Shown here in pieces: positions 47,471 through 58,681 of a stretch of DNA of 64,000 nt. The notes under the pieces were generated by a model that was given only the letters and a program-made list of their open reading frames with translations, was not told the origin of the DNA and did not search any database. The DNA is taken from the NCBI GenBank assembly GCA_947579605.1, contig OX388305.1:33617542-33681541 (forward strand). The letters are read 5' to 3'. How positions within the stretch are numbered: the stretch's first letter is position 1; each line of letters opens with the position of its first letter. The stretch is from Athripsodes cinereus (Eukaryota; Arthropoda; Insecta; Trichoptera; Leptoceridae). The position numbers were made by a program, and so were the translations under genes.

Positions 47471-48685
47471 TATAATAAAATGAACTATTCGTTTACTCAT
47501 TAATCTTCGATTTTACATATATCTTTAATATGGTATTTATTTACAGTTTTTGTCTCTATGTCTTCCAAAACGTAAGTTATGTCGCTTATCTTTTTTATTA
47601 TACGTGATTTTATGAATCTGGGCGCTAGCTTTGTACAAAAATATTGGGATTTATAAGATTGTATGAAGTTTTTGCGATAAACCAAATCACCCTCTGAATA
47701 GTTCCTATTTGTTCTACCCTTGTTGTAATAATTTGCGTTCTTAATGTATGCTTCCGAAAGATTTTCCGAAACAATATAAAATAATGTACTTAAATCCTCC
47801 ATATTTTGTTTATATAATTCCCTATCTTATTGTAAATTTTGTGGTGAATTTATTTCGGTGTCTATAGCCTTCCCGTAAACGTTCCCATCCAGAATAATTT
47901 CACGTCCTTTCATAAGTAGATTTGGAGTATAACCTGTAGCTAAATTTACTGTGTTGTTTAATGTGCATTGTACTTTATCCAGATAAATATCCCATTTTCT
48001 TTGTTGATTTTCCACGAATATTGCAAAAGTATACCCAATCGTTCTATTAAAGTTTCTACATCATTACACATGGGTGAATATAAAGTTGTGTAAAATATTT
48101 TTTGTACGCCGTAAGACGTCATAAAATCTTTAAAGACGTTTGATTTTAAACTCGTACCGTGGTCTGTGATAATAGATTGGGGAACTCCTTCTTGAAGGAA
48201 TATCTTATTTTCAATGTGCTTTATTATTTCTTGTGAAGTCGCTCTAAGTAGTGGGAAAAGCCAGCAATACTTGGAGAACACGTCAACCACCGATAGGATG
48301 AACGTAAATCCTGTTGAAGACTTTGTTAGTGGTCCGATTAAATCTATACTTAACATTTTTGCAGGTCGGTCGACTCGTTTCCTATTTTTTATGATTCCCG
48401 CTGGTGGGAGGTTATTAGGCTTATATAATTTACATGTTTCACACTTCTTTATGTATTTTTTTACATCATTAAACATTCTTGGCCAATGATAATATCTTGA
48501 TATATTTTTAAAGGTTTTAAACGTACCTGGGTGTCCTGTGTTATGATAATTTTCTATAATAGTCTGTCTGTTATATAACCTGGGTACCTCTTTCCAGCTG
48601 AATTCTTGTGTTAGAGGGTTGTCATCTTTCATCAGCCTATACAGTATATTTTCATCCACTCTGTAGTTTATGAATTTACCTGGTG

Positions 48686-48820
48686 ATTAATAATAATAAT
48701 AAAAAACTTTATTGCACAAAAAAACAACATATGAAAATATTCAATTTCACTATACAAAAAAAAACTGTGCAATGGGCGAGTTTATCGCAGAAGCGTGATA
48801 TCTTCCAACTAACCCATTCT
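48686..48820 (-). repeat. LINE 3'-end repeat, copy 5, inserted in gypsy pol
   Basis: TTAATAATAATAATAAAAAA at one edge and GCGTGATATCTTCCAACTAA at the other: the reversed form of copies 1 and 4, placed between RNase H and integrase coding sequence. Confidence 0.8.
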
Positions 48821-49104
48821 ATACAGCCGTTAAATACTTTGTCATACCATGGATCAACTTTATTAGAATTTATATTTATCTCACTGATTTTTGCTGGAAT
48901 ACGTGATAATGCATCAGGAACTCTGTGGCTACTTCCCTTTCTATGTTCTACTGTAAAGTCAAACTGAGAAAGTCGCATTGACCATCTTGCTAGGCGACCT
49001 GTTGGATTTGATATTTTTGTCAAAAACCGTAAAGCTGCATGATCTGTTATTACTTTGAATTTCATTCCTTCAATGTATGGTCTGAAAAATTCTATGGATT
49101 CCAA

Positions 49105-49225
49105 AATGGCTAGTTATGTTGACAAGTCATTTCAATGACTTAACGGGCTTCGTTCGTTGGTTGCACAGTTTTATGAATATATCTATATATGTGATTTGAT
49201 AAATGTGAATTGTAATTGTATGTAT
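49105..49225. mobile_element. Short insertion inside gypsy RNase H
   Basis: The frame is lost between SVSEREYF and ESIEFFRPYIEG. The intervening 120 bp (TTGACAAGTCATTTCAATGA, CGGGCTTCGTTCGTTGG) has no pol similarity and looks like another retroelement end. Confidence 0.55.
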
Positions 49226-50514
49226 AAAAAATGAAATATTCTCTTTCTGAAACAGAATAATTTTGTTCGGTTTTTGATAGGGTTCTTGAGAAAAATGCAA
49301 TGGCTTTTTCCTCTCCGTTAAAGTCCTGGTGAAGGGCTGCTCCGATCTGATGCTGACTAGCATCGGTGTGAAGTAAAAAAGGTTTAGTAAAATCTGGACA
49401 TACCAATACCGGTGCTGTTTTTAATGAATTTTTAAGCTTTGTGAAAGCTTCTTCCGCGGAGTTGTTCCATATAAATTTCTTCTCACCTCTTTTTTCTCTT
49501 AATAGTTTATTTAACGGAGCTGAGATCTCGCTACAATTTCTAATGCTTCTTCTATAAAAACCTACCATCCCTAGGAACATACGTAGCTGTTTCAAGTTTT
49601 TTGGAGCTGGAAAATTAGCGATAGATTCCACCTTGCTTGGGTCTGGTCTTAATCCGTTTTCGTCAATTAGGTGCCCTAGATATTTCAACTGACTCTTGCA
49701 AAACTCACACTTTGATAGCTTGACTGTTAAACCTGCCTTATGCAATGTGTCTTTTACTTTTTTTAGTAAGTTAATATGCGAATCGAAATCTGAGCTAATG
49801 ACAATCAAGTCATCCACGTAACAAAAAACATTTTTGTCGAATTGAGGGCCGAACAGTTTGTCCATTAATCGTTGGAGGACTGCTCCTGAATTCTTGGCTC
49901 CAAATGGTAACCTACAAAAGTAGAAAAGTCCCATGTGGGGGACCGCAAAAGCTGTTTTTTCTTTTGACGACTGATCTAATTTAATTTGCCAATATGATTT
50001 TGATAAATCGATCGATGAGATATATTTTGCATTTCTTAAATTTGATAAGATGTGATTTATGTTCGGCATAGGATATGTGTCTGATTTTGTTACAGCATTT
50101 AATTTTCTAGAGTCCAAACAAAATCTCGGTGATCCATCTTTTTTCTCTACGATAACTAAAGGCGAGCTCCATGAACTGTCCAATTCTTTTATGACTCCCA
50201 AACGTATCATCTCTCGAACTTCATTTTCGACTAAGTTTTGTCTTGCCGGGCTGAGGTTATAATATTTTTGTTTTACTGGGGGTCCTGTGGTATTTATTGT
50301 GTGTATTATTAAGTTTGTACACCCTGATCCGTTTTCCTCATAGGAAATATTAACAAATATTTAAACAAATAAAATGAATCATTATAAACAAGAATCTACA
50401 TGTGTTGTTATCAAAAATACTAAGATGTTTGACCTCAATATTTATTCATTCCAACTATTAAATTTATATAAAGTTCATTTGCATAAAAACTAATGTATGA
50501 AGATATTTCGTTCA

Positions 50515-50625
50515 ACCTTTTTCTATCACGACGTATCCCACAAGTGGTGTACCCAAGAGACTTGGATCGAACCTGCACAACGTTCTCTTTACGCCAATAC
50601 AAATTAAAACATCAAAGGTGGGTTG
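50515..50625 (-). repeat. 'CCCAC' repeat copy, truncated
   Basis: TATCACGACGTATCCCACAA and GTGGTGTACCCAAGAGAC, similar to 54612. Confidence 0.5.
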
Positions 50626-50689
50626 CAAAACCTCATCGCTGAATTATTGCATAACGCATATTGCATAACTCAGAAAACTCAGCAGATTC

Positions 50690-51125
50690 CATTTTTCATC
50701 ATTCATCGTTCATCATTGATCATTCATCATTCATTGTCCATTATTCATTATTTACTATTTACTACTTGCCATTTACTACTATCTACTCGCTATTTACTAT
50801 TAACTATTAACCATTTACTACTTACTACTTACTACTTACTACTTACTATTTACTATTTACTATTTACTACTTACTAATTACTACTTACTATTTACTTTTT
50901 ACTATTTACTCTTTACTAGGTACTTACTGCTTACTATTTACTACTTTTACATACAACTTACTATTTACTACTTCTACTTACTACTTACTTTTTACTACCT
51001 CTACTTACTATTTACTACTTCTACTTACAATTTGCTACTTACCACTTACTAATTACTGCTTACTATTAACTATTTACTGCTTACTACTTACTACTTACTG
51101 CTTACTATTTACCGTTTAATATTAA
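50690..51125. repeat. Degenerate heptamer array, block B
   Basis: Begins with ATCATTCATC-type units, passes into TTTACTA-type units and then the same ordered variants as 27981-28175. Lacks the long perfect run present in block A. Confidence 0.85.
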
Positions 51126-51134
51126 TTATTTATT

Positions 51135-51270
51135 ATTCCTATAACAACGACATCAGACCGCAGGGAATGTCATGGGAAGAGGTGACGCAACTGGCGCAGA
51201 GACGTTCTGAATGGAGGAGGCTTGTTTCTGCCCAGTGCTCCCGAGATGACCGTTGAGGACTATGATGATG
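51135..51270 (+). mobile_element. LINE C-terminal scrap, block B
   Basis: GACATCAGACCGCAGGGAAT, GAAGAGGTGACGCAACTGG and GTGCTCCCGAGATGACC, then an (ATG)n tail. Fuller than its partner at 28176. Confidence 0.75.
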
Positions 51271-52010
51271 ATGATTTTTTATAAGTATAACAGACTCATT
51301 TTTTATTTATTTGACTTATCATTCAAATTCAATTATTTTTTTTTGTAACGAATTAATTTTTACTCTGGGATATTTATTTAACATTTTTCTTCATAAATTT
51401 ATGTGCATGCTGCTACAAGTTAAATGTGTTAAGTATTGTATTAAAGAATTTGAAATCGCTGTGTGTTTAACCTCTTTTAAACATTAACATAGAGATTTAA
51501 GTTTTTATCTCATATAATGTGATAATATGAGTTCGTAAATAATAATGAGATAACACAACTAAAATTAAAAAAAATTCAAGTGTCTACGAGCATTGAACAA
51601 TCTTACTTTAAATAATCGAAAATTATCGATATTATTTACTGTCCTATGCTGACTTTATAAGACATGTGACATCTTGAATTCAAATCTTCATTCCACCCCG
51701 AAGAATTGAATGAATTTTAATTGCAGTAGGACGATTTTCATCACCTTGGATAATGTATCTCGTCGCTGGATTGTAGATGTTATTACTTGTTTAGAAATGA
51801 TTAAGATAAAAAAAGAAATCAACGTATTTAAAGTATATATTATTTACTTTGCTATTTTTTCTATGAATAGTTTCTTGATTATTGTCATGAAATAATAGTG
51901 CCTGATACTTATTGTTTATTTGACTTTTATTATATTTACAAAGATATTCTCAGAAATCATGAGATTAGGGTTAATTGTGTTTACAGCAGGTACCTCATAC
52001 TACGAGTAGG

Positions 52011-52018
52011 TATATAAG
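52011..52018 (+). promoter_or_regulatory. TATA box of unknown secreted-protein gene, copy B
   Basis: TATATAAG, as at 28997, 42 bp before the exon 1 ATG (52060). Confidence 0.5.
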
Positions 52019-52059
52019 AAGTGAATTGATAATAAAATCTGTACATTGCAAAAATATAA

Positions 52060-52856
52060 ATGTGCAAAATTCTTTTGCTGGAGCTTTTTTTTTGTTTTGA
52101 GTTTGGTTATCATTGGAGTTATAAGTAAGTGAAATATATTTTTTTATTTTATCTGTACATTATCATTTACTTGATATAATTACGCATTTATGATTTTTGG
52201 AAAAATCTCCTAAAATATTAAATACTTTTTATGATAAAATTTAATAATATTTTTTTATGAAAAATGCCGATATTAATTTTTATTTCAAATTCTATTTTTG
52301 TGTTAAATTTAGTTTTAAGTATAATTTTAAAATTAAATATTAATCGATCACTATGAACATTGTTCGAAAACAAAAACCGTTGTTAGTTCAGTACAAAAGA
52401 AAGGAAGCACCAATGTATTGTAATGATAATTATTGTTTGTTAACAAATTTGTTGTGTAACAACAAATGTATTCAAAATTTTAAATGTGATTTCATGTGCT
52501 AAAATCATTTTATTATTTCTGTTCAGGTGTCCCTGCACCAGAATCGATTCCAGATGATTCGAATAATTCCGATTAAGTTCCTTTAGAATCTATCATAGGT
52601 TCGAAAGCTCCGTCAGGTAATAAAAATATAATAAATTTATAAAATTTGTTCTTAGAATAAAATATTGGCTTTCCGAGTAATAATAATAGTGTTGAGTTTA
52701 TTTTCTATCAAAAGGTCTAATTTCTTGTTCTCTCATTTTTCAGCAGATTCAATTTGCCTTGCTATGATTGGCAGTGTTCATACAATTGCAGACTTAATGG
52801 GTATAGAGGAGGATCTTGCAGCTTTACATCATGTATCTGCCGACGTTAAAATCTGA
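52060..52856 (+). pseudogene. Unknown small secreted-protein gene, copy B (frameshift and stop)
   Basis: Partner of 29046-29862. Exons 52060-52124, 52527-52616 and 52744-52856 with the same splice sites. Exon 1 has nine T's in a homopolymer where copy A has eight, shifting the frame; without the extra base the leader would end VLSLVIIGVIS, a better signal peptide than that of copy A. Exon 2 carries the same TAA and an in-frame 6-base deletion. Exon 3 reads ADSICLAMIGSVHTIADLMG and ends LHHVSADVKI then TGA. Because a homopolymer decides the frame, a sequencing error is possible. Poly(A) signal near 52920. Confidence 0.6.
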
Positions 52857-53469
52857 AACTGCACTATAAGAATGCTACACATAGAGTAGGAATTACCTAT
52901 TGAAAAAAACTTCCTATTGAATAAAATACATGAAAACATTTTGTTTATTCAAAGTTATTTTATGAGCATGAGGATTATACTTATTTCCTGTAATTTGGAT
53001 ATAGGTTAACTATATTTGTAGATACCTTTATCTTTTAACTAAAAATATTTTGTTATTATTTTGATGTTTCTGAATTTCACTACTTTAAAATATGAATTGA
53101 AAGCGTAAATATATAGCGAATAATTTTTCGATTTTCGAAAAGGAAACACTATGAAAGTTTGTTTTAATTTAGATAATAAAATATAAATAAAAATAAAACA
53201 CTGTCAACTTTCACTTACATAACAGCTGTATTCTAATTAAAAGTTTTCGGACATACGTCCATCTTCAGTTAAAATCAACTTACAACTTCAGTTGTAAAAT
53301 AGTGAAAGTGCTAGACTGTAGATATTAAAAAATATTTATGATGTACCTAATGATTGTATTTGAAATACACGTTACAAAAGAGTACAAACTGTACTTGAAT
53401 TAAATTATTTTAAATATATACCTATGCCTACATTAACTTCACATGTTTCGTGGAGGTCATGACCGAAGG

Positions 53470-53632
53470 CAAAAATGGTAAAGACCGACCAAGAGACACT
53501 TACATATATGGAACAAATAAAGGAGAACATGAATTGCGGCACATACGTAAAACTAAAGAGACTAGCTGAAAGTAGGGAGGAATGGAGAACAAAATCCAAA
53601 CTCGTTGCAAACCAATCCAATGAATTGTAATT
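53470..53632 (+). mobile_element. LINE C-terminal fragment, block B
   Basis: Fuller partner of 30470: it keeps GAACATGAATTGCGGCACAT, missing in block A. Same ending (AAACCAATCCAATGAATTG). Confidence 0.7.
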
Positions 53633-54261
53633 CGCTTTATGTTTTGATATTTCTTCTATGGCTTAATCTTGATAAGAAAAAACGTGAGGGAGAACAATGT
53701 ATAACATCAAGTGATGTAACTTATTTATTCTTCTCAATAAATTGATTACTTGCTCTATATTAGATACATTGGACATAGAATAAATGCAGAAAATTACTAC
53801 TCAGCCATGAGACATATCACTCAACTTGTCATATTATTTTAAGAGGATGATCTTAATCATACGACGCGCGAAGTGAGAACAAAACTAGATTAAGACTGTA
53901 TTTAGATTGTGTCAAGAGTAGCCCTGCTGTATCAAGATTCTCTACTATTTGTAAAGGCCATGTAGGTACTCAATATACAAAAAATGTATTATAAATCTCC
54001 TCGTACAATACAAATGTATGGAAATGGTGTTAGACGATATTCAAATGAGACTTTAAAAATGTGCACTACAATATGTTTTTACGGGCGATACGGTAACGTA
54101 GCCAATGGACAACTTCAGATTACTTAAAAAACTTGTGATAATATTTAGCGCAATGGAAAAAATATTTTTCTATTTAATTCTATCGCAATTAAAAAATATA
54201 TTTTTCCATTCAAAAACTCTACTGATATTGATAAAGCAGAAAATGATATAGTAAAAATATT

Positions 54262-54446
54262 ATTCACTGTGTCGGTGTTAAGGTAGTAGAATTCCATATC
54301 GAAAAAATAAAACAGGTGTTTTATTCTACTAAAGATTATATTTTGTGAGAGAGACGTCTTGATTGACAATGTCCTCATAAGACGAAAGACGTCTCTCTCA
54401 CAAAATATAATCTTTAGTAGAATAAAACACCTGTTTTATTTTTTCG
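54262..54446. mobile_element. Fold-back insertion with 12-bp target duplication
   Basis: Two long near-perfect inverse arms (54299 onward and back to 54446; e.g. GTGAGAGAGACGTCTT against AAGACGTCTCTCTCAC) with a loop of about 22 nt, plus a 37-bp unpaired left extension. AGTAAAAATATT stands at 54250-54261 and 54447-54458 and only once in block A (about 31218-31229). Confidence 0.8.
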
Positions 54447-54611
54447 AGTAAAAATATTGTAGGTAGCTCAGTTTTATAAAAGCCCTATGTTTAACTTTTT
54501 GTGCCTTTGCGGTGGTTTTGCACAAAACAGCGGCTTTTAATAATACATAGCTCTCTAGGTTGATTTTGTTCAATTTGCATTAACTATTTGAATACATTTA
54601 TCTACCTACCT

Positions 54612-54695
54612 ATACCATCACAGTGTATCCCACAAGTGAGGTAGCCAGTTGACTAATTACATATTTATATTGTTGATGCGGGTCGTGCCAATAAA
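54612..54695 (-). repeat. 'CCCAC' repeat, left part, interrupted by Helitron
   Basis: Same as 31384-31467. The remainder resumes at 58435-58640. Confidence 0.75.
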
Positions 54696-55026
54696 TCTAA
54701 TATATAAAAGGAAGACGTGTGTGTTACAACACTTATAACTCAAGAATGGCTGTACCGATTTGAATGATCTTTGATTTGTTGGATTCTTCTCCGCCCGGAA
54801 TAAACTATAGGCTATTAAAACATCTTACAAATTCACGGGAAGAAAAAATATGAAGAAAACTATTTACGCCATACATTTTTAATTTCAAAAATAAAAACAA
54901 TATGGAGAGTCCATACGCTATTAGCGCCCCCACGTCGCCTGTTGCATTGTGCTTAAATAATCCGTAGGTTTGAACCAAATTACTATAACTAATATGAACG
55001 AAATGTGTACTAATATTTGTTTACTA

Positions 55027-55450
55027 TAATTCGGTAGTTACATGGCAATAGGTTGTATCTCACTAAAACATAATTTTACAGGAGAGCAAAAACAAAGTTT
55101 GCAAAAGAGATATTTCAGCCAAATTTCGAGCATTATATATCAAAATGAAGGTTATTATTATTTCTACAAGATAGATGTAACATTCTCTTAATAATTTCTT
55201 CTACAAGATGTATGTAACATTCACTAAATAATTTCTTGCAGTTTAAAAATATTTGAGTTTTTTTGCCATGTTGAAGAAAACAATCTTTCTACATGTCAAT
55301 AAGTGACGTCTTTTCTCTCTTTATTCTGACTATAAAGAGACATATCCTTTTGCCACATCAAATATTACACTATTTTGAGCATTTTATGGAACAAACTTGA
55401 AAACGCAAAAAATGCGAGATACAACCTATTGCCATGTAACAACCGAATTA
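55027..55450. mobile_element. Nested TIR element in Helitron unit 1
   Basis: Ends TAATTCGGTAGTTACATGGC and its inverse GCCATGTAACAACCGAATTA extend to about 37 bp (through ATAGGTTGTATCTC). Non-coding, about 424 bp. The second-unit copy is at 56533-56960. Target duplication not clear. Confidence 0.65.
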
Positions 55451-55722
55451 TTCGACTAATATTTATGTATCGATAGATTTTCTGTCACATAAATGTGGAC
55501 GTGCACAGATTATATTTGAAATTGTATTTTATTTTTGCAGATGGAAAATTATTATTGAACCAAAAATTGTGCTATTAAAGATGAAAATAAGAATGTGTTC
55601 ATGTAGGTAGTTCTGATGCAAGATTGTGTAGTGAAATTTGCAGACAGAGAAGAAAAATTACGAAGAAAATTATTTACGCCATACATTTTTAATTTCAACT
55701 AAAAATGCAATATGGAGAATTA

Positions 55723-55788
55723 CTACTACTACTATACCATCACGGCATATCCCACAAGTGGGGTAGCCAGCAGATCAGCTGTATGTAA
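55723..55788 (-). mobile_element. 66-bp retro-insertion with 8-bp TSD
   Basis: GAGAATTA at 55715-55722 and 55789-55796 flanks a (CTA)n tail and the 'CCCAC' repeat end (CCCACAAGTGGGGTAGCCAG). Unit 2 has GAGAATTA once, so the insertion came after the unit duplication. Confidence 0.8.
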
Positions 55789-56076
55789 GAGAATTATACA
55801 AAATCAACAATGAAGTTTTTTTTATAGATTGGACTATTTATATGATAATTTTTCTATACATTCTCAAATTAAAAACGTTATCCATACAAATTAACATCTG
55901 TAGTTCTGATATTTCAATTTTTAAAAAATCATGGAAAGAATTTTTATAAAATTTTAAATGAATAGGTAAAATCTACCTGAAAAAAAAAATAGTACCTACA
56001 TAATTATATTACGTACTGCAGATAATTAATAAACAAATCTGAGTTAAGTATAATTGTTCAACATAAATTGTTCATG

Positions 56077-56192
56077 TCGGCCGGTGTGGCGCGGAGCTCT
56101 TTCCTTTGAGTCACGAGGTCCCGGGTTCGATTCCCGGACAGGGCAAAGTGAAGAATGACCTTTTTCAAATTGTCCTGGGTCTGGGTGTTACA
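56077..56192 (+). mobile_element. SINE in Helitron unit 1, truncated
   Basis: Starts CGGCCGGTGTGGCGCGGAG; B-box CGGGTTCGATTCCCGG; ends at GGGTGTTACA where unit 2 begins. Resembles a tRNA gene but lacks a cloverleaf. Confidence 0.8.
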
Positions 56193-57631
56193 TCTAATAT
56201 ATAAAAGGAAGACGTGTGTTACAACACTTATAACTCAAGAATGGCTGTACCGATTTGAATGATCTCTGATTTGTTGGATTCTTCTCCGCCCGGATTAAAC
56301 TATAGGCTATTAAAACATCTTACAAATTCACGGGAGGAAACAATATGAAGAAAATTATTTACGCCATACATTTTTAATTTCAAAAATAAAAACAATATGG
56401 AGAGTCCATACGCTATTAGCGCCCCCACGTCGCCTGTTGCATTGTGCTAAAATAATCCGTAGGTTCTGCTATATTAAGAACCAAATTACTATAACTAATA
56501 TGAACGAAATGTGTACTAATATTTGTTTACTATAATTCGGTAGTTATGTACATGGCAATAGGTTGTATCTCACTAAAACATAATTTTACAGGAGAGCAAA
56601 AACAAAGTTTGCAAAACAGATATTTCAGCCAAATTTCGAGCATTATATATCAAAATGAAGGTAATTATTATTTCTACAAGATAGATGTAACATTCTCTTA
56701 ATAATTTCTTCTACAAGATGTATGTAACATTCACTAAATAATTTCTTGCAGTTTAAAAATATTTGAGTTTTTTTGCCATGTTGAAGAAAACAATCTTTCT
56801 ACATGTCAATAAGTGACGTCTTTTCTCTCTTTATTCTGACTATAAAGAGACATATCCTTTTGCCACATCAAATATTACACTATTTTGAGCATTTTATGGA
56901 ACAAACTTGAAAACGCAAAAAATGCGAGATACAACCTATTGCCATGTAACAACCGAATTATTCGACTAATATTTATGTATCGATAGATTTTCTGTCACAT
57001 AAATGTGGACGTGCACAGATTATATTTGAAATTGTATTTTATTTTTGCAGATGGAAAATTATTATTGAACCAAAAATTGTACTATTAAAGATGAAAATAA
57101 GAATGTGTTCATGTAGGTAGTTCTGATGCAAGATTGTGTAGTGAAATTTGCAGACAGAGAAGAAAAATTACGAAGAAAATTATTTACGCCGTACATTTTT
57201 AATTTCAATAAAAAATGCAAGATGGAGAATTATACAAAATCAACAATGAAGTTTTTTTTATAGAGTGGCCTATTTATATGATAATTTTTCTATACATTCT
57301 CAAATTAGAATCGTTATCCATACAATTTAACATCTGTAGTTCTGATATTTCAATTTTTAAAAAATCATGGAAAGAATTTTTATAAATTTTAAATGAATAG
57401 GTAAAATCTACCTGAAAAAAAAATTAGTACCTACATACATAATTATATTACGTACTGTAGATAATTTATAAACAAATCTGAGTTAAGTATAATTGTTCAA
57501 CATAAATTGTTCATGTCGGCCGGTGTGGCGCGGAGCTCTTTCCTTTGAGTCACGAGGTCCCGGGTTCGATTCCCGGACAGGGCAAAGGGAAGAATGACCT
57601 TTTTCAAATTGTCCTGGGTCTGGGTGTTACA
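56193..57631 (+). repeat. Helitron unit 2 (matches unit 1)
   Basis: Collinear with unit 1, differing by small indels (e.g. GTTCTGCTATATTAAGAACC in place of GTTTGAACC) and lacking the 66-bp insertion. Confidence 0.85.
56533..56960. mobile_element. Nested TIR element in Helitron unit 2
   Basis: Same element as 55027-55450, with a short TATGTA insertion in the left terminal repeat. Confidence 0.65.
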
Positions 57632-57752
57632 CATATATGTATTTGTATATAGTGCATTGTATATGTGTGTATCGTCGCGTTAGTACCTACCCATAATCAA
57701 GATTCATCTAAGTTTGGGACTAGCTCGATGTGTGTGAATTGTCTATGTAAAA
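57517..57752 (+). mobile_element. Full-length SINE in Helitron unit 2
   Basis: tRNA-like head with B-box, body CTGGGTCTGGGTGTTACAC and CGTCGCGTTAGTACC, end AATTGTCTATGTAAAAAAA. Best copy in the window. Confidence 0.8.
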
Positions 57753-57760
57753 AAATGAAT

Positions 57761-58119
57761 GTAACTTTCGCAGTTTAGCGGCCCCACCCGTTGTCGAGTA
57801 CTTTTTTTCCATAGAAAAGGTAATATTTTTGAAACTTGAGGAAATTCTTGCCATATGTAGAATTATTTTAATTTGCCGGCAAAAAAAATCCACTTCGAAA
57901 ATTAATTTCCTAAAATTCCGTACATATTACTCGACAACGGGTGGGGCCGCTCAAGTTTCATAGTTGCGAATTTTTTTTCCTATAAAAGAATTTTTCAAAA
58001 ATTGGTGACAAAAAAATAATTTACCATATGGCAACAATTTCCTCAAGTTTCGAAAATATTACTTTTACATGGAAAAAAGTACTCGACAACGGGTGGGGCC
58101 GCTAAACTGCGAAAGTTCC
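57761..58119. mobile_element. hAT-like MITE, 359 bp, inside Helitron
   Basis: Long inverse ends (GTAACTTTCGCAGTTTAGCG ... CGCTAAACTGCGAAAGTTCC, extending through CCCACCCGTTGTCGAGTAC) flanked by the 8-bp duplication AAATGAAT at 57753-57760 and 58120-58127. A third copy of the inner terminal motif (CTCGACAACGGGTGGGGCCG) lies at 57931-57950. Confidence 0.8.
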
Positions 58120-58434
58120 AAATGAATTATATTTTTTTACACTATACCTTCGATGACACACTTTGACAATTACGGGAGTTTGTAAAGAGATTAATAATAT
58201 TAATCATTCATAAAGTCAGTGGGAGAGGGCAGAAGATAGGGCAGGTGTCGAACATGTGTTGAAAGGCTAGGTTTGGAGTGGCCAGAGGTCCTGGAAGCAG
58301 CGGTGGACAGTTATCTCTGGAGGAGATACTTAGGGGCAATGGGTCTTCGACCGAACTAGGACAAGGGGAAGAAGATGTATGTATGAAATCGTTCATTGAT
58401 TCTTAGGCGGTACGAAGTTCGCCGGGCCAGCTAG

Positions 58435-58640
58435 TAATTAATACATTCAGGATGGATATTATGCCTCCTAGTTTAATTGATGGCGCCAAATATCTTGTTT
58501 GTAATGTTTTACGACCACCTCCATTTTACAGGACACTCGAAATCTTACAGAAAGGATTGTGAAACCCATTCTTTGGCGGGGACTCCACGGAGTACCTACT
58601 TCACAGTAAATATTACACAACTTTTGATGAAAGAAGTCTC
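58435..58640 (-). repeat. 'CCCAC' repeat, right part
   Basis: Continuation of 54612-54695 after the Helitron, matching 31468-31620. Confidence 0.75.
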
Positions 58641-58681
58641 GAAATAAAAACAATCTGCCCCCCTAGACAAACACGCACTTA

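Larger units (their letters stand above)
47500..50330 (-). mobile_element. Ty3/gypsy pol remnant (RT, RNase H, integrase), broken
   Basis: Reading on the minus strand: reverse transcriptase (50210-49140) with FCLDSRKLNAVTKSDTYPMP, the catalytic YVDDLIVIS and KCEFCKSQLKYLGHLI; RNase H-type sequence with LLHTDASQHQIGAAL; then 49104-48820 with ITDHAALRFL and the end GSSHRVPDALSRIP. Integrase (48660-48010) has an HHCC finger (HNTGH ... CETC), SIDLIGPL and ITDHGTS of the DDE core. 47802-47500 is the C-terminal region. Damage: a non-pol insert at about 49105-49225, a LINE tail at 48686-48820, and a frame change near 48010. No gag and no LTRs are recognised next to it. Functional replication is not possible from this copy. 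Confidence 0.85.
54696..56192 (+). repeat. Helitron unit 1 (5' end to mid-SINE)
   Basis: Ends within the SINE at GGGTGTTACA and passes directly into a new Helitron 5' end. Contains a private 66-bp insertion at 55723. Confidence 0.85.
54696..58434 (+). mobile_element. Composite Helitron, 3.74 kb, with internal tandem
   Basis: Begins TCTAATATATAAAAGG and ends, after a GC-rich hairpin (GGTACGAAGTTCGCCGGGC), with CAGCTAG; flanked by A and T. Block A has the empty site AATAAA|TAATTAAT. A second 5' end TCTAATATATAAAAGGAAG sits at 56193, and 54696-56192 and 56193-57631 are near-identical units. Each unit carries a nested TIR element and a SINE; the single 3' part also holds a hAT-like MITE. No Rep/helicase frame, so non-autonomous. 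Confidence 0.88.

Noticed and set aside
56100..56150. tRNA gene candidate (GGTCCCGGGTTCGATTCCCGG, also at 57570)
   Set aside because: Only the B-box region is tRNA-like; it repeats at several places with the same long non-tRNA body, so it is a SINE head.
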